From Macrotrachela quadricornifera (taxonomy: Eukaryota > Rotifera > Eurotatoria > Philodinida > Philodinidae): 64,000 nucleotides of DNA. The notes under the pieces were generated by a model, which was not told where the DNA came from, ran no database searches, and worked only from the letters and a program-made list of their open reading frames with translations. The number at the start of each line of letters is the position of its first letter. Position 1 is the stretch's first letter. Location: NCBI GenBank assembly GCA_022393335.1, contig JAJEKB010021106.1, forward strand, positions 897,335 through 961,334, given 5' to 3'. Shown one piece after another: positions 11,209 to 21,344 of the stretch. Position numbers and translations under genes: made by a program.

Positions 11209-11428
11209 GTTTCATCACTACTCGAAATAAAGCTCTCAATTGTTCCTCAAATTATTGCTTATATAAATCTCTCGATATCTGTTTGAACATTTTCCTCAAT
11301 AATTCTATAGGAAATCTTCACCACAGACTTTTATATAATTTTGAGGCTTTCAGGGAACTTGATAGACGACAAGAGACTTGTATTGGATTGATATATATAT
11401 ATACCATTGGATAGAGTTTGAAATTCTG

Positions 11429-12147
11429 CCAAGGACATTCAATCCGACCTGTAGATTCGATCGAAAACGATCGGATCGACGTCGGATTCCGATCAGCGGG
11501 ATCTCGACTCGGATTTTGTCGGAATTCGATGGAACACAGTGAAATTCGCGTCGGATATGATCGGATTTCAATCGTGTTCCGTCGAATTTCGACAAAGTCA
11601 ATGTCGGATCTGGGCGATGGAAATACGACGAACATGCGACAGGATGTGATAGACATTATTCAGATCCGATGGCATCAGATTATCCCATAATCACATGAGA
11701 TGGGCACGCGTATCGTTTCCGACGTTATCTATGTTGATTCCGGCTGATGGGAATCTGACATAAGCCAGGTCGGATCGGATTGACTTTTAACGGATAGAGT
11801 CGGTTTCCTGTAAAGTCCGGTAATATTTCCGACGGTTTCCGGTAAGAATCTCAGATCTGACAAGATCTTGTACGATCTTACGTCTGAGTTTTCGACCTGG
11901 GTGTGCAATCTGCAATTTTCCAAAAGTCAGGTCTGGTAGGATACGATGTGTTCCGACAGTTAGTTCGGACATGATTCGACCATATCTTTTCCGATGTAAT
12001 CTGGTCCGGAATCCGGCTGATAGGAATCCGACAAAAACCAAGTTGGATCCAATCGGTTTTTCATAAAAGATGTCGGATTCCGTTGAAATCCGACGCGGGA
12101 TCCGACCGAAAATGATCGAATGTTCAGGTCGGATTGAATCTCCTTGG
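11429..12147. mobile_element. Non-autonomous TIR element rich in CGGAT words
   Basis: The left end CCAAGGACATTCAATCCGAC and the inverted right end CCAAGGAGATTCAATCCGAC match; similarity continues about 65 bp inward (ATTCGATC, then GGATC, CGTCGGATT). The interior is far GC-richer than the surroundings and packed with CGGAT/ATCCG words in both orientations, which is why ORFs appear on both strands; none looks real. No clear target duplication was seen, so the superfamily is open. Confidence 0.75.
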
Positions 12148-12269
12148 TTCGTATTCGTCCATAGTAGTTACTAGAAACAGAATAATGCCAAAGTTTCAAA
12201 CGCGACAGAACATACATACAAAACTATCACCCACGATATATACCATCAAGACATGAGTACATAATCAGA

Positions 12270-12540
12270 TGTAGCTGCAAATAGTATTTCTTCAACATTT
12301 TATTAATATTTGACAGCTCCATCGAAGAGCTTTTAATTCATAAATAAATAAAGGTGACGGTCGTTCACAGCGGTTCATAATTCGATAAACTATTATCCGA
12401 ACTATAGTAATCTTGATCATATTTCATCTAGTGGATCATAATGTAGTCTCAGTCAATCATAGCTGCCAATGATATATTTTTAATAATTTAGTATCATTAG
12501 ATAGCTCTAAAAAAGAGCTATCGATTTATATATAAATCAT
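12270..12540 (+). repeat. Two diverged copies of a short interspersed sequence
   Basis: GTAGCTGCAAATAGTATTTC near 12271 and ATAGCTGCCAATGATATATT near 12459 start similar stretches, each followed by an attagayAGCTC..GAGCT hairpin and then an AATAAA- or AATCATA-rich tail. The match is loose, about 190 bp apart. Confidence 0.35.
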
Positions 12541-13027
12541 AGTGGTTGCGTATCTTGTTGGTGCGCAATGAGGAATAGATTGTGATAAATGCCATGGACT
12601 GGTATGAGTATACGACCATAGGAAAAAAATAGAGCCGTAGCCAGCCTTACTACTTCATATCGATGTGATTTTAATAGCAAAGAATTTCTGCCATCGTATA
12701 TGACTATTTAATAAGGAAAGATGAGGATTTTGCGAGGGGGCCGATTTGCCCACTTAACGATCCCATCCATTAGATTGGAAAAATCAAATAATCGAAAACT
12801 TCAAGTACTTCGAAATGTATATCTGATCTTTGAAAAAATTATTTCCGAAATATAAAATCGGTTCTGATAAGCGGCAAACATGTTTTGAGGAATTTTTTCA
12901 ACTTGAAGAAAACTGAGAAGATATCATTTTGAATTGATATCTTTGACTCGAATTTTTCAAGACTTCGCATCACTATACATAAACACACACGTCTTTTTAA
13001 TTAAAGATGCCACATAAATCTTTAATC
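12541..13027. other. Spacer, nothing certain
   Basis: No gene seen. GAGCCGTAGCCAG at 12633 and GAGGGGGCCGATTTGCCC near 12735 resemble ends of miniature elements in invertebrate genomes, but no paired terminus was found. Confidence 0.35.
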
Positions 13028-13238
13028 CACACACATCAGCACATAACTCTCAGCTGACGATGCTCGAAAATTGTTATTCCAAATGAAAAGCATATGCCGT
13101 GTCGCATGAATTGGAAATGAGAAATTCGAAGGTTTTCACTGAAATTCGGTCAAGTTCATTTGGCAAAGAATCTCTTCGTCATGCGGAATCACGATTTCTG
13201 AGCACCCGCAGCAAAGAGACTGTGTGCTGATGTGTGTA
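13028..13238. mobile_element. MITE-like inverted-repeat element, ~210 bp
   Basis: The left end CACACACATCAGCACA is matched by the inverted right end (TGTGTGCTGATGTGTGT at 13221-13237); weaker pairing continues inward (TGCTCG near 13060, GAGCACCCGCAGC near 13200). No target duplication was found. Confidence 0.55.
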
Positions 13239-15016
13239 TAATAAAAATTTCCGTTGCATCCTCAATAAAGAGAGACGTACGTATAAATACAATGATGCAA
13301 AATCTCGAAAAGTCTTCGAATGAGTTATTTATGAAGAACACAAAAGAACTTATCTTTATGCATTCTGTGCTTGAATTTACGATATTGTTGCACAAGATAT
13401 TTTTACTGTCCCTTTTCACCTTTAAAGAAAAATCCAATGAAACATTGACAAACGATTCATCATGATGAGTATTCTCAATTGTAGAGATTTTTTCCCCCAC
13501 CTGCAAAAGAATATATATATATATGTTTTTATATCATTCTGTATTTCTGTGTCAACGAAAGGTAGAGTGACTGCAATCCTTCATAGCTGAAAATATTTGA
13601 GATTAAAATTATCGTCGTAAGTATTGTTTTCTTCGGACATAAATTAATGATATTATCTGCAGAAAAGGCATTAACTCTAAGTGATACTCATATTCATTCG
13701 TTCTGTTCTAAAGTATCGATAGCAGGATTTTTATTTCTACGATACCATTCCAAAGCGATATTCATATAACTTGTCGATTGTCCTCCCATGGATACTGGCA
13801 GATAATTATATCATACTGTATTGTGAAAAAAAACATTGGAGAGTAATAAATCCTGAGTTTTTATTTATTACCATTGCAGATATATTTTTCAAGTTTAGGA
13901 TAAATCCCTTCGTCCCGTAAACTTCAGTATAAAAGCTTTTTTTATATACGTTGGAATATATCGTGTTATTATATCACTTGGATTCTGTGGGATATAATCC
14001 ATATATCTATGTGGCACGCAAAATTAAACAAAGTTTAAAATTCCTACATCGTAAAACTAATCTAATATTGGAATTTAATCAACTTCGCAAAGTTAGAGAT
14101 TTCTCAAGCTTTCCTACAATAATCTGAATAAGTTTTACGAAGATATAGAGTTTGGCAATGTTCTCATATTGAAATCTAATCTAGTTTAAGAACTTGTAGA
14201 GTGTGCAAATGTACTTGATAAAACTTATTCAGTTTAAGAAATCTGAAGCTTTTGTCTTGACGAAAAACAGGAAGCAAGGACTTTGTTATGGTTGCGATTG
14301 TGTTTATTCTAAAGCGCATATCCATGGTTTCGATTTATTTTTGTTATAAGTTGCTTAATTTTGTGTGTGGTCAGAAGTATTTTATGAGTTTTATTGTTAT
14401 ACGTTCTATACCCTGACACTCATTGACTATGACCCATAAGAAAGAGCGACACCTAACAGGTTTCTTTCAGAGCACAAACTCAAAATCGAGGCTAATTTGA
14501 CCGATCGAGCCCAAGCTACTCGTGCTTCGTACATCCCTAGTTGGAAGACGAGCAGAGATTGCAAATTGTTTCCAATCTATTTCAAAGTAGCTTCTATAAT
14601 CGAACATCTCTGATATATTTAGAGCAGTGGGTTGGAAAAGGAAGAAGATTTTGTACAATTATAGTCAGTCTGTTATAGATTGGTTCTTACTACCAAATCT
14701 TTGTGAAAGATTTTGTTTATTGCAAAAATCTACGCATTAAGATGTTTTGTTTGTTGTATGACAGATTTTCATTTTCTGAACTCCTGACCGAGTAAATTAT
14801 TTGAAACTGTTTGTTGAATTTTATGGATAATAAGAATATCTTCTTTGTTTTCTAATATTTCGGCAGATTTATTTGAAAAAGAAAACTAATTAATTCGAAA
14901 TTTTGTGCCTAAAAAATCGTATTTTGCCTGTGACATTTATGTATTCCGTTCTCTTTCGATTTATCATAGGTATATCTTGTTTTTGTTTTCAGATAAAAAG
15001 ATCAATAACATACGTA
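13239..15016. other. Intergenic
   Basis: Overlapping ORFs of 77 (+) and 105 (-) codons at 13189-13506 have no recognisable features. A good 3' splice site (TTTTTGTTTTCAG, ending 14992) lies 24 bp before the ubiquitin-like gene and suggests a 5'-UTR intron whose donor I could not fix. Confidence 0.4.
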
Positions 15017-16046
15017 ATGGCTACTGTAAGCGTTGATTCGACGATATCAGATTGATTTGATTATGAAAAGTTAGTCTCCCATGTAAAAGCTATTAAGAAT
15101 CAAATGACTGAAATGGCAAACATTCTTGAGAATCGATGTAAAAATGATAAGACCATAAAAGATCAATTGAAATCTCGTTCGTTGATATTTGTTGATCCAT
15201 CTGGTAATAAAATATATGATAAATTTCTGGATTATCAATTAGTCAATCAAGTTGTCGAATATCATACAAAAAATGATATGCCTAAATATTTACAAAAACG
15301 AATGTATATTGGAACAATGATTGAAGATCAAATCGTGCCATTATGGAAATCTGATTTAAAATCGACTATATCTAAATATTCAGATGCTTTTCAACTTGTT
15401 ACATACTCCGAACTAAATGTATGGATTGGTACTAGTGAGGAGATATGGTCTCATCATCTTACCCTAAACATTTTACCTTCCGACAATATAGAAAAGATTA
15501 AAATGAGATTAAAAAATGATGTACAATTTACTAAGTAGTATTGAATTGAGAATATGTACAGGAAATTATAGTAGGAAATCGGTTAAATTGGCTTGGGATA
15601 ATAGTAAAATACTCCAATCGGATGATTCCATTTTGTCATATCAGTTGAATGATAATAAACACTACATTATGGCAAAGGTTGTTGAAGAAACGGTAAATAA
15701 TGAGGCAACGCTCGAAGACTATAATATACAAAAAGAATCTACCATACATTTAGTACTAAAATTACGAGATGCAATGTATCATATTACTAGTGGTCGACAA
15801 GATTTTGATACAATATCTTACGATGGTAAAGAAGCAGTTAAACAAGTTTTCAAATTGAAATTAAAAGATATCGAACATATCAATCAATTACCAGCAATGG
15901 AATGGAAAAATTTTGTTTTAGAAGGTCAAAATGTTCTTTGGAATTTATTGTACAAAACCCATAAATTACCGGAATCAAATCATATTTCAGAATTAAGGAA
16001 AACGATATTATCTACATTTGCTAGTGGTGATACGCAAACGGAATAA
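15017..16046 (+). pseudogene. Disrupted gene with ubiquitin-like domains
   Basis: An ATG at 15017 opens a frame (MATVSVDSTISD) that meets TGA at 15053-15055 and then stays open to 15538; a second frame takes over around 15530 and runs to 16046. The first part has an unrecognised N-terminal region followed by LTLNILPSDNIEKIKMRL, which matches the start of a ubiquitin-like fold (LxVxPSDTIExVKxxI). The second frame gives KILQSDDSILSYQLNDNKHY, the second half of such a fold, then LEDYNIQKESTIHLVLKLR, almost exactly the C-terminal end of ubiquitin; its LRGG is replaced by LRDA, so processing or conjugation would not work. A tail containing MYHITSGRQDF follows. AATAAA lies at 16079. One nonsense codon and one frameshift argue for a pseudogene; each could also be a sequencing error. 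Confidence 0.75.
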
Positions 16047-16078
16047 GATTTCAATATAGAATGATTCGTTTTTTTTTA

Positions 16079-16084
16079 AATAAA
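16079..16084 (+). promoter_or_regulatory. Poly(A) signal of the ubiquitin-like gene
   Basis: AATAAA 33 bases after the TAA stop. Confidence 0.5.
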
Positions 16085-16980
16085 TGAATTCATCGTATTC
16101 ATTCTGGAAATACCTTTCTTTCCGAAAACATGTTTACAAAAAAATATACAGAAATGGATTTATCCATCGAAGTTTGACGTTATCACAAAAAAGAAAAAAG
16201 ATTAAAATTGAGCAACATAACAGAAAATTTTGATCTCATTGCTGCATAAGTAGCCGAAACCTATATAACGATGAATTACCGTTATCTTTCACCTGCTTGA
16301 CCTATTCACCGTAGACTGATCTTCTCCCTTTCTACTCTCATATGTGACCGCTTGATCTGCATATGTGTCTATAAAATGCGCATGTAAGAAGAGAAATGAT
16401 ACACTGGAGTGATGATCTAGTCAAATTAACATCATGCCGAATGATACAGACATGTATTTATCTTCGCGTTTGTCATTACGACATGTTTGTACTTTTTCTA
16501 TGAATTCTTAATCTATGGAGGTTTAAACGCTTGAGAATAAGTTAATTGATCAGAAATGTGTCTGCCGTGAAAACATACGATTAAATAATAATGGTGAAGA
16601 GGGTTTACTAACAAGTAAGGTATTACATTTATTTTTGTTACAAAGATATGTATTTCATTATAAATTATTCTAAGAATTAAATCGAACTATATTTACAGCA
16701 GAAAAGGATGAAGTAAGAGATCATTTGTAGACAAAAGTAATAAACATAATGGCTTCTACCATATCGTCACCGACTCATACGTAATGTGTTGCTATCTATC
16801 TACAAGAATACTTTTTCTTTTACAATAGATGCGAATGAGAAAGGGAAGAAATACTTTTTTATTATTCGTTTGGTGATATTCATCATATATGGCTTGTTTC
16901 TAAAGCATTTGATAAATTCATCTGAAATGTTTGCTTAAAAGAAACACAGATAGAAATATATGATTGTAGAAAAGAAGCAT
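16085..16980. other. Spacer, nothing recognised
   Basis: No ORF or repeat stands out between the ubiquitin-like gene and the convergent 113-codon gene. Confidence 0.45.
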
Positions 16981-16986
16981 TTTATT
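16981..16986 (-). promoter_or_regulatory. Poly(A) signal of the 113-codon gene
   Basis: AATAAA on the minus strand, 65 bases past the stop codon of the gene ending at 17051. Confidence 0.55.
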
Positions 16987-17050
16987 TGGAAATTCATGTT
17001 TACAATGAAAGAAAATCAGAAGTCACTGGATAAATGTTCAGTTCATTTGT

Positions 17051-17392
17051 TCATCCCTTCATAACACCAATATCTTTTAGAGCTTCTTTAACAAAATCTG
17101 CTGTCCGTCCTTTGACTTCTGCCACAGGCAAATCACTATTCTTCTTTATAATACTTTCAATTCGTTCAAACCAACCATCTTGAGTACGAAGACCTCGGCC
17201 AAGTATAATTGCATCATATTCTTGATTTTTGATGATATTGATTAATTCTGCATCACTCTCTGGATTGTTAGACACAACAAAACCACGTGCTGATATTGAT
17301 TGATCTTCATTAACATCATTAGTGACTTTTGAATTTATCTCGGGATTCATTCCAACTATTAATATTCGAACGGGTCTAGGTATAGTAGCCAT
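17051..17392 (-). CDS. Small conserved-looking cytosolic protein, alpha/beta (receiver-like) pattern
   Basis: An intact intronless frame of 113 codons with balanced composition unlike chance AT-rich ORFs. Alternating strands and helices are visible: VRILIVGM (strand), then AELINIIKNQ (helix), EYDAIILGRGL (strand and turn), FERIESIIKKN (helix), LPVAEVKG (strand), FVKEALKDIG (helix). The pattern DAIILG in the middle and the order of elements recall CheY-like or Rossmann-type folds, but the catalytic acidic pocket of a true receiver is not evident. There is no signal peptide or membrane helix, so it is likely cytosolic. The lack of introns and the bacterial-looking layout make it a horizontal-transfer candidate (inference). 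A 112-bp hAT-like MITE sits about 180 bp upstream of the start. Function unknown. Confidence 0.75.
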   Translation of the reverse strand: MATIPRPVRILIVGMNPEINSKVTNDVNEDQSISARGFVVSNNPESDAELINIIKNQEYDAIILGRGLRTQDGWFERIESIIKKNSDLPVAEVKGRTADFVKEALKDIGVMKG

Positions 17393-17571
17393 TTTATTTT
17401 AATAAATTTGTTCCTTGCAATTTTGTCGTAAAATAGAGAAAAATGCTCCGTCATGCTTATCATGTTCGTTAACGTACCGCTTCAATAGTAAATACATATT
17501 AGTAACATGAAGGTTATGAAAGGAAGAAACGAAAAAAAAAACACTTTATCCTTTAAAATGTGTAGAGAAAT

Positions 17572-17683
17572 CTAGGGGAAAATAGCAAGACTTCATCTAC
17601 TTCAGAAGTACAGTGAAGTACGATGAAGTACAAGGGACGTACGAGACGTAGAATGAAGTAGAAGTGTTACGCCTTTCCCCTTG
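17572..17683. mobile_element. hAT-like MITE, 112 bp, with 8-bp target duplication
   Basis: AGAGAAAT at 17564-17571 is repeated exactly at 17684-17691. Ends are CTAGGGGAAA and, inverted, CAAGGGGAAA; pairing continues inward through ACTTC(A)TCTACTTCA. TIRs plus an 8-bp duplication are typical of hAT elements. It lies in the upstream region of the minus-strand gene at 17051-17392. Confidence 0.88.
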
Positions 17684-17691
17684 AGAGAAAT

Positions 17692-19669
17692 ACAGTAGAG
17701 ATGCATACAATTTATACATCCAATTACTATATGATTGTTTTCTATACCTTATAGTTTGTTTTTTGATAATTTACTGTAGAATCGATCATCGGATTGATTT
17801 AGTGTAACAAGATATGTTACTATTAATTTATTAAGAAGATAAAAGAAAAAATAACATGATGTACATCTTGAAGAAACGTATAGCACAACTTTGCACTGAG
17901 ACAGATCTTTCACAAAAAATATTAAAAATCCATTATTTATTCAAGTAATGTAAAAAATACAAAATCTTAAGATGTGTTCACCAATACAAGCTATCAGGAA
18001 ACGATAATTATCAGTCAAGATCATCTCCAGCATCATGATTACAATCAAAAGAATAATCAAGATAAGTAGAAGTATCAGGACGAAGAACATATCCATTATA
18101 ATTTCCAGGGTCATCCTAAGCAACATCATTGGTTTGATGATGATCAAATTCTAGAAATAGGTTAATAGGAAATGAGTTCCTTCTCGATAGATATGCGCAT
18201 GTGCTGTTGACAGCAGTGGTAAGGAAAGTATAGTAGTGTGATGCGAGATAGAATTGTTTCAGTATGGCCTACTTTCAGTGATGAACTGTCGTGCATTATA
18301 CAATTTTCTTTGCTAGACGTGATTCGTGATTTTTTTGTTATTATCTCGACTATCTTGAGAGTAAATTCGATTTTGATATATTCTGGATTTTATTGCATGA
18401 TAGAAAGAACAAGTAACGCGAATCCTACGAGTTATGATTGATCACAACTATCAATATATGAGCTTATCATTTGTTATAATAAGATTCTATATATGTATAT
18501 GTATAACTGAATCAAGTCGCATATAACAATGCAATTGGTAAGTGTTTTAATTTTCATAGCTTACATCTCTCACTAATCATGTTAATGGATATTTTCTGTA
18601 CAAGTAACTCATTTGCGTACTATGAGTTTATAGGTTATTGTCAACTATTAATGTTTGTAGTATAACGTTCCATACAGAAGAAATGGTCTCTTCCTGTCGT
18701 AGCTAATATACATTAATGTCGAATCTTTCTTTGTTAAATTCTTTATGTTTATTTATCCATCTGAGATATTTATGGAAAAACTGATAATACCGTACATCAA
18801 TGTTTGTCAAGCAATATCAATCTGTTCTCACTCATTAACCAGTACAAGAAGATGATGCTTTGCAAGAAAGAAGCTTAATAATAGTATTACTCATTTTATC
18901 GGTAGCGTGAGATATTTCTTATATTATTATGCCACAAAAAGTGGTCTCCAAGCCTTAAATTTCAAAGTACTTTGAAAGGCACAGTCGTTAGAACTTTTTT
19001 TGGAAAAAATAATATCATACAATTTGCCTTTTATAAATATACACAAAACAAATGGAAGTCATTTTATTATCTTTCGTTAGACATGTAAACATGTATAAAT
19101 GTTCAATTGTTGTTGTTAAGATTCCAATAAATATCTAAGCAAGCTCTTTGGTTAGTTGGAGGTATCAGTGTCAGTGCTTATTTTATTTTTGGTTGAGACG
19201 ATGAAGAAAGAACAAGATGAACTGTACTGGATAGTAGTGGCGGTGCTGGCGTCGTCTTCTTTGCCGACTGAGATGATGAAGAAGAAGCAAGACAAACTAA
19301 ATTGAATGCTAATGCCGATGCTGACCTCTTTTTTGTTATTGGCTAGGACGAGAAAGAAGAAGTTGATGTTGACGGACTCTGATCATTCTCTTGAATACCC
19401 AATGTAGGACTAAGACCATTACAAATTCTGTTCATCTAAGGTGTCGAACTAATTTAATTAATGTAATCCAGCAAACGTCATCTTGATAGTAAAAAGAAGT
19501 GTTTTTATTTTATTCTTCAAACAAATTTTTTAAATTTTAATTGAACAACGTTCAGGTTCAATTTCGCCTGGTAATTGTGTAATTGGCATTGAATATGATT
19601 TTTTTCGAATATTTATCCTAAATGTAAATGACCTAAGCTTTCTTTTTAGAAATATTTTCTATACTTTAT
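17692..19669. other. Intergenic with a short ~75-bp tandem stretch
   Basis: Most of it shows nothing. At 19195-19400 a GA(G/C)GATGAAGAA-type unit repeats about 2.7 times with a 75-bp period; on the minus strand it reads as a Ser/Thr/Ala-rich stretch (SASALAFNLVCLASSSSSQS) with stops, perhaps the linker of a lost gene. Confidence 0.4.
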
Positions 19670-20165
19670 ATTCTCTTTCTCGTGGAGAAGAGTCTAGCAA
19701 AAATACATTGTTTGTCAGCTTGCTTGTATGTCCGCACAAGGTCAAAAAAACATTCTATTAATATTTTCTGTAAAACTTGACCGAAATGTAATCTGGACCG
19801 AGGAACTCGAATCTGATGTTAGTTTTTCGAAATCTTTTTCGGATCCATTTTTTTACACAAAGGATCGCCGTTTTGCAAAAAGAAAATTTTTTTAGAAGGG
19901 TTGACCGAAAGGTAATCGGGGTCGAGGTATCCAAATCTGAAACCTGTTTTCTAAAAATTTTTTGCAGCTCAATTTTTTAAATAAACGACACATTTTTAAC
20001 AAAAAGCATTTGTTTTTTGTGAAGTTTGATTAAAGGTAGTTAAGGTCGAGGAACTTGAATCTGGCTTTGGTTTTTTTAATTTTATAAATGAATAGCTTGA
20101 CGGTAGTTTAGAAACACGATTACTACGAGAAAGAGTTGAGCGAATCTTCAGACGAGCGTTATTTG
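19670..20165. mobile_element. Copy 2 of the modular repeat (module Y alone)
   Basis: It starts with TTCTCTTTCTCGTGGAGAAG and ends with CTACGAGAAAGAG at 20123-20135, as module Y of the 1685-2738 copy. About 30 further bases (TTGAGCGAATCTTCAGACGA...) also match the sequence next to the inverted copy near 23420, so the true end lies at about 20165, exactly where FG-GAP coding similarity begins. Confidence 0.75.
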
Positions 20166-21344
20166 TACTCAGTGGCATTGGATGACATTAATAATGATGA
20201 TATACTTGAAATTATTGTTATGAACCAAGAAACCAACAAAAATTATATTCTTTTCGATAATCAAAATGGCACATTTATGAATAAAACAATATATTCCAGT
20301 ATTTCTTATCTATGGTTAATTTTAATGGTGATAATAAAGTTGACATTGTTGTTGTAACCATTTATCGTACTAAAATCATTGTTATCTTCAATACTGTCTA
20401 TAAGGGGTGACGGACATTTCGCACCAAGTCATTCCGAACACCCGACATGTGTCCAGGTGTTCGGGAATGAGATTTTAGCCCAAAAAATTTTTGACAGGAG
20501 TTCGTAATCAATTTTGAACAGGAAATCGTAATGAAAAAACAGGGAGATTGGAAAGGTGTCACCGGGAGTTCGGAACGGAATGCGCACCACTATATGCGAC
20601 GTAATGATCGGAGATCGGAATGAAAAAGACCGGGCGTTCGGAATGAAAAATGATCGAGTGTTCAGAATGTAACTCGTAAGGTATTTTTTATGAAAAAGGT
20701 CAAATGATCATCATGAAACTGACCGGGTGTCCGTAACTAATTTACCTGGAGATCGTAACAGATTTATTCTGACGTTTGTAACGCTTATAAAGTTCTTTCT
20801 TTTTTATAATCAAGAATATATGAAAACAAGGTAAGTCGCTTAACATTTCTCAAAGAAGAGCAAATATAAATGTACAGTTTCGAACTCCCTGTCTTCTTCG
20901 TTACGATCTCCAGATATTCGCTACACTTATTTGCCTTAAGTTCCATTACGATCTCCCTGTTTTTATTATTACGATCTTCCGGTAATTTTCATTCCGAACT
21001 CCAGTCAAATTTCAGGATTTTATCTCTAAGAAAGCAACTGGTGATGTTCGTTACGATCTTCCGGATACCTTCTATTACGAACACTCTGATTTTTCAATTT
21101 TTTTATTGATTTCGTCATTCCGAACTCCTGTATACTTAATTCCGAGCACCCTGTCTTTTTTCTTATGTCTGGAAATCGTAACGAACATCTTCTACAGGAG
21201 ATCGTAATGAAAAAGTGGTGCGAAATGTCCCTTTCCCTCTATAAGACATTCATCGAAAAAAAGCTCAATTTTATTGGTGATATTATCTTTATAACTGCAG
21301 TTGATCTTAATAATGATCGAAAATCTGATATCATATTATCATGA
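20166..21344 (+). pseudogene. FG-GAP (VCBS) repeat gene fragment split by a hAT-like element
   Basis: From 20166 the frame reads YSVALDDINNDDILEIIVM and NYILFDNQNGTF, matching FG-GAP repeat signatures (VALxDxNxDxxxDIVV..GNGTF). A frameshift near 20305 moves to VNFNGDNKVDIVVVTIY, a second unit, which runs to the insertion at 20405. Coding resumes after 21245 with ITAVDLNNDRKSDIILS and then TGA. Skipping the inserted element together with one 8-bp duplicate keeps the second frame open across the junction. FG-GAP units form calcium-binding propeller blades in integrin-like extracellular proteins. Only about 100 codons in two frames remain, bounded on the left by the repeat copy at 19670, so it is a remnant. 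Family recognition is fairly sure; the parent gene is unknown. Confidence 0.75.
20405..21237. mobile_element. hAT-like non-autonomous element, 833 bp, with ~20 subterminal repeats
   Basis: The 8-bp duplication TCTATAAG occurs at 20397-20404 and 21238-21245. Ends are GGGTGACGGACATTTCGCAC and, inverted, GGGAAAGGGACATTTCGCAC. The interior carries about 20 copies of a 12-13-bp word near GGNGWTCGKAATG: mostly one orientation in the left half (e.g. GGAGATCGGAATG, GGGCGTTCGGAATG) and the opposite in the right half (e.g. CATTCCGAACTCC, GTTACGATCTCC). Subterminal repeats of this kind bind transposase in known hAT elements. No transposase ORF. It interrupts the FG-GAP remnant. Confidence 0.92.

Larger units (their letters stand above)
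8845..11260 (+). repeat. Tandem duplication, period 1496 bp, carrying two PLAT-like genes
   Basis: The two start codons are 1496 bp apart. Similarity extends well outside the genes: about 8845-9101 matches 10395-10597, with roughly 50 bp missing in the second copy, and the 3' flanks 9660-9760 and 11156-11255 also match, including the poly(A) signals. Both the promoter region and the gene were therefore duplicated. Confidence 0.88.

Noticed and set aside
11318..12217. Seven overlapping ORFs of 64-112 codons on both strands
   Set aside because: All lie in the CGGAT-rich inverted-repeat element; mirrored low-complexity Arg/Ser/Ile sequence is a by-product of the repeats.
13189..13506. 105-codon minus ORF and overlapping 77-codon plus ORF
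   Set aside because: No domain, signal or codon pattern favours either strand, and one end overlaps a MITE-like repeat.
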